Part shown: piece after piece, positions 54,553 to 61,908 of the stretch | Numbering within the stretch: position 1 is the stretch's first letter | Layout of the letters: each line of letters opens with the position of its first letter | NCBI GenBank assembly: GCA_022484695.1 | Contig: JAKVKU010000007.1 | Span: 124,001 to 188,000, forward strand | DNA: 64,000 nt | Direction of reading: 5' to 3' | Source of the DNA: Lactobacillus sp. | GTDB lineage: Bacteria > Bacillota > Bacilli > Lactobacillales > Lactobacillaceae | Translations under genes and position numbers: made by a program | Notes under the pieces: generated by a model | The model's database searches: none | What the model saw: only the letters and a program-made list of their open reading frames with translations | Told to the model about the DNA's origin: nothing

Positions 54553-54895
54553 TGGCGATCTCTTTGGTTTATACGTCGCTTACGTGCCCGGCCCTGGTGG
54601 TAAAAGACGCCCAGTAGTCGTCTTTGTTGGCGAGCAACAACAGCTGCGGGTCATGCCGATTACGACCAAGTACACATATAAATCCGACCGGATCAAACGT
54701 CAATACTACACGATTCAACAATGGCAAGCCGCCGGTCTAACAGAACCTTCGTGGATCGACATCCGCGACGTCCGGGCCTTGAACCGGCGTGAATTTTTAG
54801 CATTGCGGCCAAAGCCATTCGGTCAATTGACGATTGATGACCTGCAAGGACTGCTACAATTTATCAAAGAATATTGGTCTCGGACCAATGATTAA
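54539..54895 (+). CDS. PemK/MazF-like toxin
   Basis: Predicted mRNA-interferase-type toxin, 118 aa. The start reads GDLFGLYVAYVPGPGGKRRPVVVFVGE, the PemK/MazF SH3-like barrel pattern (PG...RPVVV), followed by VMPITTKY and WIDIRDVRALN. It begins inside the antitoxin 3' end (ATG at 54539), as in a type II pair. RelB/DinJ antitoxins more often pair with RelE-fold toxins, so this combination is a mixed pair. A weak hairpin AAGCATCG / GCGGTGCTT plus T5 follows at 54903-54935. Confidence 0.85.
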   Translation: MKIGNGDLFGLYVAYVPGPGGKRRPVVVFVGEQQQLRVMPITTKYTYKSDRIKRQYYTIQQWQAAGLTEPSWIDIRDVRALNRREFLALRPKPFGQLTIDDLQGLLQFIKEYWSRTND

Positions 54896-55038
54896 TACCT
54901 TGAAGCATCGTGGGCGAATGACTGCGGTGCTTTTTACATGGCCTTAAAACAGCCATTTTTCATAGTCATCAAACTTATTATCAAAAAAATTCTAAAAGTG
55001 TAACAGGTGACGTCATAAGGCAAAATACGCCGTTTTTA

Positions 55039-55833
55039 TTATCTGGTGGATGTCTTAGTATGTTGAATTAATTGATATGATAAAAGTAAGAGACAGAGAC
55101 TTTGATCATTTCTTAAATAATTGATATTTAAGTTATTTCGAAAGCGAATTCTATCTAAGGCATCGCAATCTTCCAATATACTTTCATCAGCAGATTCTCG
55201 AGGGATTAGCTCAGGTTTTATTGGTAAATCAATAGGTTTAACGGGTATTGAAAGACTATGGTTTGTAACGATGTTTGTAAGGATAATAACATCATCTTCA
55301 GAAAACCGAATAGGACTATTGCCAAACAAACTCTCATTAATAGCCTGGTTATTAAGCTGTGGGATATTTAGAATCTGGCAGAGAACTTGGATTGATTTAG
55401 CGCCATGGTGTTCGTCGGCTAGGTTGGCCCAGTTTCTGCCAATATCATGTATAAAGGCTGCTAGGATCAAAGTTTCAGTACGAGTTGCGGTAAAATGATT
55501 GATTAAAGATTCAATGGTAACTAGCTTAGCAACTCTGTAGCCGTGATTATAACCATGACCAATTACAGGATTGTCTAATATGGATGAATTGAATATGCGA
55601 AGTTTAAGCAACTTTGCCAAAAGTTGGAATTTGCTATTGTATTTACTGTATTTGGGATAATTTGTGATAGCAGCCTGTGTTAATTGTGGATATTGTTGAA
55701 TTGTTGTGCCAGATCGCATATTTAAGACTGATTGGGGCTGCCTTAGCAAACTATTTAATGCAATATATGGATTATGAGTCCACTGACTAACAACCTTATG
55801 CTCAATATCAGAAATTTGAAAACTTTTTTCCAT
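55039..55833 (-). CDS. HD-domain hydrolase
   Basis: Metal-dependent phosphohydrolase-like protein, 264 aa. HD residues: His in GHGYNHGYRV, the HD pair in AAFIHDIGRNW, later DALDRIRF. The substrate is unknown; HD proteins act on nucleotides or phosphoesters. The ATG at 55833 follows AAGGAGG; the track start 11 codons earlier is excluded. The gene is markedly AT-rich compared with the central genome genes, and lies divergent from a MerR regulator with a dyad in between. Confidence 0.82.
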   Translation of the reverse strand: MEKSFQISDIEHKVVSQWTHNPYIALNSLLRQPQSVLNMRSGTTIQQYPQLTQAAITNYPKYSKYNSKFQLLAKLLKLRIFNSSILDNPVIGHGYNHGYRVAKLVTIESLINHFTATRTETLILAAFIHDIGRNWANLADEHHGAKSIQVLCQILNIPQLNNQAINESLFGNSPIRFSEDDVIILTNIVTNHSLSIPVKPIDLPIKPELIPRESADESILEDCDALDRIRFRNNLNINYLRNDQSLCLLLLSYQLIQHTKTSTR

Positions 55834-55918
55834 GAAAATTCCTCCTTGAAAATAATGAAAATTCAACTATGATGAAATTGCAATATACTTTATTTTCAGT
55901 AACATCATTTTAGATTCT

Positions 55919-55929
55919 GGAGTGCACTC
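55919..55929. promoter_or_regulatory. GGAGTGCACTC dyad between HD gene and MerR gene
   Basis: The dyad GAGTGCACTC lies just before the merR-type gene and resembles GGAGTTCACTCC at the next promoter downstream. Both are probably sites of the MerR regulator, giving autoregulation and perhaps control of the HD gene. Confidence 0.5.
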
Positions 55930-55951
55930 AATGTCAAGGGGGCAATTAAAA

Positions 55952-56347
55952 GTGAGTTATGGAATTGGCGAATTTTCAAAAATAGTGGATATTTCTATTG
56001 ATACACTTAGGTACTATGAAAAAGAGAAATTAATTGTGCCAGAACGGGATAAAAGTAACCGACGCTCTTACACTGACCGGGATATAAAATGGCTTAACTT
56101 CATTAAACGGTTAAAGAAGACTGGAATGCCGATAAAAAATATTAAGTATTATGCCAAGCTGCGCTATCAAGGAGATGAAACGATTGATGAGCGTCTTAAG
56201 CTTTTGTATGATCAGCGTCATCGCTTAGAGGCGGATCAAATTGAATTACAAACACACATAAATTTCTTGGATGCAAAAATAGAGACTTATCATCAGATTA
56301 AGCATAATCTGCAAAAGCAGAAAAGTATTGAAGCATCATCAAATTGA
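55952..56347 (+). CDS. MerR-family regulator
   Basis: DNA-distorting activator, 131 aa. The N-terminal winged helix reads YGIGEFSKIVDISIDTLRYYEKEKLIVPERDKSNRRSY (first part is the helix-turn-helix), then a long dimerisation helix. No Cys is present, so metal or thiol sensing through Cys is unlikely; it resembles the AdhR/YyaN-like group. The GTG at 55952, after AAGGGGG, is preferred over the ATG at 55922 or 55931. It likely controls the following promoter, which has a 19-base spacer. Confidence 0.88.
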   Translation: MSYGIGEFSKIVDISIDTLRYYEKEKLIVPERDKSNRRSYTDRDIKWLNFIKRLKKTGMPIKNIKYYAKLRYQGDETIDERLKLLYDQRHRLEADQIELQTHINFLDAKIETYHQIKHNLQKQKSIEASSN

Positions 56348-56357
56348 ATAGAAAACA

Positions 56358-56386
56358 AAAAAAGTTGGCTGTGAGCCAATTTTTTT
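56358..56386 (+). terminator. Terminator after the MerR gene
   Basis: Stem TTGGCT / AGCCAA with a three-base loop and T7. Confidence 0.8.
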
Positions 56387-56395
56387 GTTTTTCGC

Positions 56396-56426
56396 TTGAC
56401 ATGGAGTTCACTCCAGCAATTAAGCT
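56396..56426 (+). promoter_or_regulatory. MerR-type promoter with 19-base spacer and GGAGTTCACTCC operator
   Basis: TTGACA (56396-56401), a 19-base spacer holding the dyad GGAGTTCACTCC, then TAAGCT (56421-56426). The overlong spacer with a centred dyad is the hallmark of MerR-activated promoters. It drives the CMD-family gene and the sirtuin-like gene. Confidence 0.85.
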
Positions 56427-56457
56427 GACCTTAATCAAACGAAAGAAGGTTATGTCA

Positions 56458-56829
56458 ATGACAACAAGATTAAGTAACGGCCAAGCTACTTTGGCCAAAG
56501 TAGATGATGCTGCAGCCGTCAATGTTATGGATTCCCTTAAAACCATCGCCCCAGATGTGGGTAAGTATATTCTAGAATTCGCCTTCAGCGATATTTATAA
56601 TCGACCGGGGTTAGATTTGAAACAACGGGAGATGATCACCATTACCACACTGTTGACCCAAGGCGATACTGCAGGTCAGCTTAAAGTGCATATTAATGGT
56701 GCGCTAAATGTTGGTCTATCAAGACAAGCAATTGTTGAGACTTTTATCCATTGTATTCCTTACGTCGGATTTCCAAAGGTGTTAAATGCAATCACAGTTG
56801 CTAAAGAGGTTTTTAGTGAACATGATTAA
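56458..56829 (+). CDS. Carboxymuconolactone decarboxylase (CMD)-family protein
   Basis: Small AhpD/CMD-fold protein, 123 aa. DLKQREMITITTLLTQGDTAGQLKVHINGALNVGLSRQAIVE (core of the family) and FIHCIPYVGFPKVLNAI are typical. It lacks the CxxC of peroxidase AhpD, so it is of the non-redox type; the real substrate is unknown. MerR-controlled CMD genes are common in lactobacilli. The ATG at 56458 follows GAAAGAAGG; the track start is inside the merR 3' end. It overlaps the sirtuin-like gene by eight bases. Confidence 0.87.
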   Translation: MTTRLSNGQATLAKVDDAAAVNVMDSLKTIAPDVGKYILEFAFSDIYNRPGLDLKQREMITITTLLTQGDTAGQLKVHINGALNVGLSRQAIVETFIHCIPYVGFPKVLNAITVAKEVFSEHD

Positions 56830-57565
56830 TAAAGCAAAAACTAGGGCCGAACTTCTTGATACTGTTGCCGAGTTACTCAGTAGGTCCACTAATGCAGTAG
56901 CGTTTACCGGCGCTGGAATTTCAACGGAATCAGGTATTCCAGATCTTTCAGAAATTTCTAGGATTTTAAATGCCGATAGACAATTTAACGCTGGTGTATT
57001 TGGTATGTTGAATAGCAGATTTGCAGAAACTAGCCCGGTGACGTTTTACAGACTTTATCGAAAAACTTTTTTTCAACCCAAGGCTCAACCTAATTTTGCA
57101 CATACATTTTTAGCAAATCTGGAATCTCAAGGAAAACTTAACGGTATCGCAACAATGAATATTGACTATTTGCATCAATTAGCTGGAAGCAAAAAAGTTT
57201 TTGAGTATTGGGGCGATATGAGGAAAAATCATTGCATAGGTTGTCATCGCGCCTATGATTGGGACATTATTAAGACACACTCGGTTCCATATTGCCCAGA
57301 ATGTGGGCACTTAATTGTACCGGATTTTGTGATGCGAAACTTGGCCACATATCGGCGTGAAGTTAGCGGCGGCCAGAATTTACTAAGACATGCGGATTTA
57401 TTATTTGTAATTGGAACGCAACGTAGTTCAGAGAGTTTTTCCTATAATATTCCGAAGATTGTCGTTAATGACGAGGTGTCAAATGGGATTGAGAATCAAA
57501 CGGTTAGTATTCATGGGAAGGCTGCCGAAATTTTCAGACAATTAAATGACCTGCTCCAAAATTGA
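56822..57565 (+). CDS. Sirtuin-like protein lacking the catalytic histidine
   Basis: SIR2-fold NAD-binding protein, 247 aa. GAGIS (30-34) and the zinc Cys C138, C141, C158, C161 (CIGC, CPEC) are present, as is TMNIDYLHQLAGS (N113, D115). But the catalytic His that follows in active deacylases (LHG) is replaced by Trp130 (FEYWGD), and GIPDFR is GIPDLS. Class M sirtuins that ADP-ribosylate proteins also lack the His, but they sit with lipoylation and macrodomain genes, which are absent here. It could be an ADP-ribosyltransferase or NAD-binding sensor. Co-transcribed with the CMD gene. Confidence 0.85.
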   Translation: MINKAKTRAELLDTVAELLSRSTNAVAFTGAGISTESGIPDLSEISRILNADRQFNAGVFGMLNSRFAETSPVTFYRLYRKTFFQPKAQPNFAHTFLANLESQGKLNGIATMNIDYLHQLAGSKKVFEYWGDMRKNHCIGCHRAYDWDIIKTHSVPYCPECGHLIVPDFVMRNLATYRREVSGGQNLLRHADLLFVIGTQRSSESFSYNIPKIVVNDEVSNGIENQTVSIHGKAAEIFRQLNDLLQN

Positions 57566-57665
57566 ATGTCCATGATGTTAAAATAGTTTTCTTATACTGC
57601 CTGGGAGATTATAATGACAGCAGCAAAAGTCTGACAACCGTTGTTTTGGAAAGTAGCTGATACCT

Positions 57666-57914
57666 GTGTTAGTGGGAAAGATATTAGTCATGCTTTACGG
57701 TGTTCTCTTGATAGTTGTTGCTATAAAGATACCGGATTCGAAGATTCACGAAGGCTTTGATCAGTGGCCAATGGGGGATACCGTATTGGCCATTCTGCTT
57801 TTGGGATGGGTGGTAAAGAAGACCGGGCTAAATCTGCCCTACCGCAAGACTACGTTTATAGTCGGTTTGGGACTGATTATTATCCCGGCAATTGTTATAT
57901 TCTATGAACAATAG
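57666..57914 (+). CDS. Small membrane protein, about 82 aa
   Basis: Unknown. Three hydrophobic segments are seen (ILVMLYGVLLIVVAIKI, DTVLAILLLGWVV, TFIVGLGLIIIPAIVIF). The start is uncertain: GTG at 57666 or 57672, without a good ribosome site, or an ATG at 57690. It may be a real gene; codon use does not argue against it. Confidence 0.5.
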   Translation: MLVGKILVMLYGVLLIVVAIKIPDSKIHEGFDQWPMGDTVLAILLLGWVVKKTGLNLPYRKTTFIVGLGLIIIPAIVIFYEQ

Positions 57915-57965
57915 TCGACGTTGAAATTTTAGTTGGGATTATTAAATAAGACAGCAAAATACCGC

Positions 57966-58006
57966 AAAAAACGAGGATGCCAGTTCAATGGCTGTCCTCG
58001 TTTTTT
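57966..58006. terminator. Bidirectional terminator before the SDR gene
   Basis: Stem AAAAAACGAGGA / TCCTCGTTTTTT with a 17-base loop; serves genes on both sides. Confidence 0.88.
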
Positions 58007-58018
58007 GTTAAAACTAAA

Positions 58019-58819
58019 TTACCCCCGCTGATTCGCCTGGCTATTTAAATCCCCAAAAATCGGCGTCGCTAAGCCAAAGCCGCCAGAGACGGTGAGAATT
58101 TGCCCGGTGGTATAGGCACTGTCATCACTGGCAAAGTACACGACGGCCGCGGCGATTTCTTCGGGTTTGGCCATGCGTTCTAAGGGGATATGTTTCATAA
58201 ATAAATTCTTGAAGTCGTCACTAAGGTTATCCTTAACCGCATCAGTAGCCGTCATGCCAGGCAAAACGGCATTACAGCGAATTTGATGTCGGGCTTCTTG
58301 AACCGCAATCAGTTTGGTTAAGTAATTGATGGCTGCCTTACTGGTCCCGTATGCAACTTGGGAAATATCCGGGACTAAACCGCCGATGGAAGAAATATTG
58401 ATGATACTGCCACCATTGCCCTTGGCCATATATTGAATGGCACTTTGGCTGCTGATAAAGACACTTTTCAGGTTCATGTTGACGGTGTCGATAAATGTGT
58501 CTGGGGTGGTGTGGGCGATGTCTAGGTCGACTTTAGGATCAGAGGTGCCAAAATTATTCACCAGCACATCGATGCGGCCTTCTGCTTGCACGATGTCGTC
58601 GATCATGGTGCGGTAGGTTTCTGGTTTTGAAGCATCATTATAAACATATTTGACGGTATAGCCGGCTTTTTGAAACGCTTCGATTCGTGCCTGGGCCCGT
58701 TCTTGATTCCGGGCGGCCATATAGACGATGGCGCCTTCCTGGGCACAGGCGGTGACGATGGCATAGCCAATCCCCCGAGTGGATGCGGTGACAGCAACGA
58801 CTTTGTTTTTTAATCTCAT
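58019..58819 (-). CDS. Short-chain dehydrogenase/reductase
   Basis: Classical SDR, 266 aa. TASTRGIGYAI cofactor motif, LVNNFGTSD, catalytic Ser in INISSIGGL, Tyr/Lys in YGTSKAAI, and LPGMTATDAV after it. Substrate unknown. The ATG at 58819 follows GGAGGT; the track start adds 23 residues not seen in the family. Single gene, minus strand. Confidence 0.9.
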   Translation of the reverse strand: MRLKNKVVAVTASTRGIGYAIVTACAQEGAIVYMAARNQERAQARIEAFQKAGYTVKYVYNDASKPETYRTMIDDIVQAEGRIDVLVNNFGTSDPKVDLDIAHTTPDTFIDTVNMNLKSVFISSQSAIQYMAKGNGGSIINISSIGGLVPDISQVAYGTSKAAINYLTKLIAVQEARHQIRCNAVLPGMTATDAVKDNLSDDFKNLFMKHIPLERMAKPEEIAAAVVYFASDDSAYTTGQILTVSGGFGLATPIFGDLNSQANQRG

Positions 58820-58903
58820 GATACAAACCTCCAATGTATAGTCATAAATTGCATTGAGCAGTGTATCATAGGACTGGGGGATTTGCAAAAGCGCTTACAA
58901 AAA

Positions 58904-58935
58904 TAAAAAAACCGCAGTGCTATTAGCAGCTGCGG
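58904..58935 (-). terminator. Terminator of the methyltransferase gene
   Basis: Minus strand stem CCGCAG / CTGCGG followed by T7, 28 bases after the methyltransferase stop. Confidence 0.8.
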
Positions 58936-58962
58936 GCCTGATTTAATTTTGAGTGCCAGTCT

Positions 58963-59673
58963 TCACCGGGCCGCCGTTAAGACAAAGCTGGGAGCCCAGG
59001 GACCGCCCCACCAGCCATCATGGCCGGCGGAGTAAGTGGTGAAGTGATTGAAACCTAAATCTTTTAAAATGCCTAAATATTCCTTATCTTTGTAGGCCAT
59101 ATCCACGATGAGCAATTCACCGGTATCCTTTAAGACCCGGGTGATTTCCTGCAATGCCTTTTTGCGTTCGGCTTGAGATTTTATGTTGTGGATCGCCAAA
59201 CTGGCGGTGATCAAGTCAAAACTATTGGCTTCAAAGGGGATTTGCCGCATGTCGGCGGTTTGGACCTGGAGTAAATGGCTAAGGTTTTTAGTGGCAATTG
59301 CGCTTTCAAGATTCGCTTGACTGTTATGGGACTGGTCCTTGGCCCGCCAAATATCAATGCCTAAAATTTGACCATGGGGCACATAATTGGCCAGTTTAAA
59401 CATCACCAGGCCATTGCCGCAGCCCACATCCAGACACCGAGCGGCGGGATCAATGGCAACTTTATGTAATAAGGTGTCCCAAATTTTACCCTTGCCGGTC
59501 ATGCTGGTCTGCAGGAAGCGCAAGCCGCAAGCTCCTAGGAAAAGGCCCGCAATGACTTGTAAGAAAAAGCCAGGGCTGAGCCTAAAAGGGGGCAGGCAGG
59601 CTAAGATAATCAAGATGATCGCCCCTAGTCCGAAGAAAATTGGGACGAGTGGTGCGTCGATGCTTTTTCGCAT
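58963..59673 (-). CDS. Membrane-anchored class I SAM-dependent methyltransferase
   Basis: Residues 1-55 hold two hydrophobic segments (VPIFFGLGAIILIILACLPP and FFLQVIAGLFLGACG), then a Rossmann methyltransferase domain: CLDVGCGNGLVMFKLA (motif I), GIDIW, FDLITASLAIHNI, ELLIVDMAY. Substrate unknown; the anchor suggests a membrane lipid or quinone-like acceptor. Menaquinone methylation is one possibility, since NarI needs quinol, but nothing here shows it. Confidence 0.85.
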   Translation of the reverse strand: MRKSIDAPLVPIFFGLGAIILIILACLPPFRLSPGFFLQVIAGLFLGACGLRFLQTSMTGKGKIWDTLLHKVAIDPAARCLDVGCGNGLVMFKLANYVPHGQILGIDIWRAKDQSHNSQANLESAIATKNLSHLLQVQTADMRQIPFEANSFDLITASLAIHNIKSQAERKKALQEITRVLKDTGELLIVDMAYKDKEYLGILKDLGFNHFTTYSAGHDGWWGGPWAPSFVLTAAR

Positions 59674-59832
59674 AGATAAAACTGCCTCATTTCTGAATAA
59701 TAAGCACTTAAGTAGTTAGCCTAGCACATTCCGGGACATAAGTCAGCAATAACTGCCGTTGTCAGGTTAAGGTGGCAAAAATACCCCGCATTGCTGGGGC
59801 CATATGCTACACTTATTGCAGGAGGTGTTGGT

Positions 59833-59991
59833 ATGCAACGAGCAGATAAGGTAAAACATTTTCAATTAGGTCGGGCGAAGGTGACCTTGACCCTGCACCA
59901 CAATAATCGCCAAGAAAGACACCAAGCCGCCTTGGAATGGCTTGGGGTGGTCCTTACGATAGGGTTGCTATGGTACTTAAAGCGGCGCTAA
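59833..59991 (+). CDS. Small tail-anchored protein, 52 aa
   Basis: Unknown. A basic, polar N-terminal half (HFQLGRAKVTLTLHHNNRQER) is followed by a single C-terminal hydrophobic helix (LGVVLTIGLLWYL) and KRR. The ATG at 59833 has a strong AGGAGGTG site, and a terminator follows directly, which supports a real gene. Confidence 0.65.
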   Translation: MQRADKVKHFQLGRAKVTLTLHHNNRQERHQAALEWLGVVLTIGLLWYLKRR

Positions 59992-60002
59992 AGCTAATGT
60001 AG

Positions 60003-60044
60003 GCAAATTAAAAAGCTGACTTAACAGCCAGCTTTTTAATTTGC
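60003..60044. terminator. Bidirectional terminator between two small genes
   Basis: Perfect 16-base stem GCAAATTAAAAAGCTG / CAGCTTTTTAATTTGC with a 10-base loop; it also overlaps the 3' end of the next minus-strand gene. Confidence 0.8.
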
Positions 60045-60218
60045 CTTTTTACAGTATTTATAAGCGAAATAACTACCAAACACAATGATAATGGCCAGCC
60101 ACCAATACTTGATTACATAAACAATAATCAAGGCTGGTATCAACCACCACACCCATTTGGTGAAGAACTTGTAACAAATATAAGCTAAACCAATGACAAC
60201 TAATAACGACAAAACCAA
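60036..60218 (-). CDS. Small aromatic-rich membrane protein, 60 aa
   Basis: Unknown. Nearly the whole chain is hydrophobic (three short segments, rich in Trp, Tyr, Ile and Val) with a basic end CKKAN. It starts at TTG behind AAAGGGG, and lies 27 bases downstream region-wise of nothing else on its strand except the ABC operon end (upstream gene stops at 60246 on the same strand). It may be the last gene of the trp-importer transcript. Confidence 0.5.
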   Translation of the reverse strand: MVLSLLVVIGLAYICYKFFTKWVWWLIPALIIVYVIKYWWLAIIIVFGSYFAYKYCKKAN

Positions 60219-60245
60219 ATGACCCCTTTGTGAACTAATACAAAT

Positions 60246-61016
60246 TTAAGCAATCGCACTATCAAAGAATTGCAGCATATCGTCTTTGCTCAGGGCAGCC
60301 TTGGCGGCGGTATCGTAGTCGCCTTCAATGGCCCCATCGTTTAACACGATCAAACGATTGCCATATTTCAACGCATCATCCAAGTGATGGGTGATCATCA
60401 AACAAGTCAAATTACGCTCTGAAATAATTTGGTGGGTAAAAGCCATCAATTGGTTGCTGGTCTTGGGATCAAGGGCGGCGGTATGTTCATCTAACAGGAG
60501 TAATTCGGGTTTGGCCGAAATAGCCATCATCAAACTCAAAGCTTGACGCTGGCCCCCGGATAGATCCCCAGTAGGGGTATCAAAGCGGTCGGCTAAGCCA
60601 TTGTCGAACAGGCCCAGTTCCTTTAACAATTGGGGTTTCTTTTGCCGTAGGTGGCGCAGGCCCAAGGTACGGCGTTGGCCCCGTTTTTCCGCCAATAGCA
60701 TATTTTCGCCCACGGTCATTCTTGGGGCAGTGCCCAGCTTAGGATCCTGGAAGACCCGGCTGATATAGCGGGCCCGCTTTTCTTCAGAAAACTTGGTGAT
60801 ATCCTTGCCATCCAGTAAAATCTGGCCAGCTGTGGGGGTTAAATTCCCACTGATCACATTGAACAAGGTGGACTTCCCAGCCCCGTTGGTCCCCAGAATC
60901 GTGATGAAATCGCCAGGATTGACACTTAAATTAATATGATTCAAAATATTTAAACTTTGGCCGCCGTTGGTCACGGTGACCGTTACGTCATTTAGTTGCA
61001 GCATGGCTTGTGTCAT
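60246..61016 (-). CDS. ABC importer ATPase (TrpXYZ-like)
   Basis: ATP-binding subunit, 256 aa. Walker A LGTNGAGKST, signature LSGGQRQALS, Walker B LLLLDEHTAALD (His in place of the usual Pro in DEP), switch His in MITHHLDDAL. Paired with a branched-chain-type permease and an ABC_sub_bind protein; this trio is known in streptococci as a tryptophan importer. It overlaps the permease by 29 bases. The Trp-codon leader upstream supports tryptophan as substrate. Confidence 0.88.
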   Translation of the reverse strand: MTQAMLQLNDVTVTVTNGGQSLNILNHINLSVNPGDFITILGTNGAGKSTLFNVISGNLTPTAGQILLDGKDITKFSEEKRARYISRVFQDPKLGTAPRMTVGENMLLAEKRGQRRTLGLRHLRQKKPQLLKELGLFDNGLADRFDTPTGDLSGGQRQALSLMMAISAKPELLLLDEHTAALDPKTSNQLMAFTHQIISERNLTCLMITHHLDDALKYGNRLIVLNDGAIEGDYDTAAKAALSKDDMLQFFDSAIA

Positions 61017-61908
61017 TTGGCTTCACTCCTTTTTCGATAACTTTTTGAATTTGGAATTTGTCTCTTAAAGCTGGTAGCATCAAGCAGATGGCCAAGACGA
61101 TGGCGGAAATCAGCTTCAAGTCGTTGGTATTGAAGCCCAGCTGGAGGACAAATAAGATGACGATCCGATAAATGATACTGCCGAAGATCACGGCGATCAG
61201 GCGTTGGCCCATGGTCAAGTTGCCATAGACCACTTCCCCGATAACCACAGCGGCCAAGCCAATGACAATGACCCCTAAGCCCATGTTAACATCGGCGTAG
61301 CCATCGTTTTGGGCTACTAAGCCTCCGGACAGGCCCACAAAGCCGTTGGAGACCACCAGCCCAATAATTTTCATAGTATCGGTTTTGATCCCTTGGGATT
61401 TAGACATGGCCTCGTTATCCCCAGTGGCGATAAAGGCTTGGCCCAAGTTGGTTTGTAAGAAGTAGTTCAAGACCACGAAGGTGATGATCACCACGATCAG
61501 GCCAATGATGACACTGTTGAAATACGGGGGCAGGCTGTTGACGAATTTGTTGGCAAACAATGTTTTTGTATTTAATAGGGAAACGTTGGACTTGCCCATG
61601 ATGCGCAAGTTCACGGAATAGGCCGCGGTCATCACTAAGATACCAGCTAAGAGCACGGGAATCTTGCCCTTGGTGTACAGCACCCCGGTGGCTAGCCCCG
61701 CCAGCCCCCCCGCCACAAAGGCTAGTAAAGTAGCTAGGAAAGGTGACATGCCGTTGGTGATACAGGTAACACAGACGGCAGCTCCTACAGGAAAGGAACC
61801 TTCAATGGTCATATCAGGGAAACGCAAGATCCTAAAACTGAGAAATAAGCCGATACCAGTGATGCCGTAGAGCATCCCCTGGCCGATGGCAGAAGTTAAT
61901 AAGTTCAT
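60988..61908 (-). CDS. ABC importer permease (TrpXYZ-like)
   Basis: Integral membrane subunit, 306 aa, eight to nine hydrophobic segments, of the branched-chain amino acid (LivH-like) permease group. IVSNGFVGLSGGLVAQNDGYADVNMGLG (conserved cytosolic-loop region) is typical of the YtrF/TrpY-like clade. It overlaps the binding-protein gene by four bases (ATGA type), so the operon is tightly coupled. Confidence 0.88.
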   Translation of the reverse strand: MNLLTSAIGQGMLYGITGIGLFLSFRILRFPDMTIEGSFPVGAAVCVTCITNGMSPFLATLLAFVAGGLAGLATGVLYTKGKIPVLLAGILVMTAAYSVNLRIMGKSNVSLLNTKTLFANKFVNSLPPYFNSVIIGLIVVIITFVVLNYFLQTNLGQAFIATGDNEAMSKSQGIKTDTMKIIGLVVSNGFVGLSGGLVAQNDGYADVNMGLGVIVIGLAAVVIGEVVYGNLTMGQRLIAVIFGSIIYRIVILFVLQLGFNTNDLKLISAIVLAICLMLPALRDKFQIQKVIEKGVKPNDTSHAATK

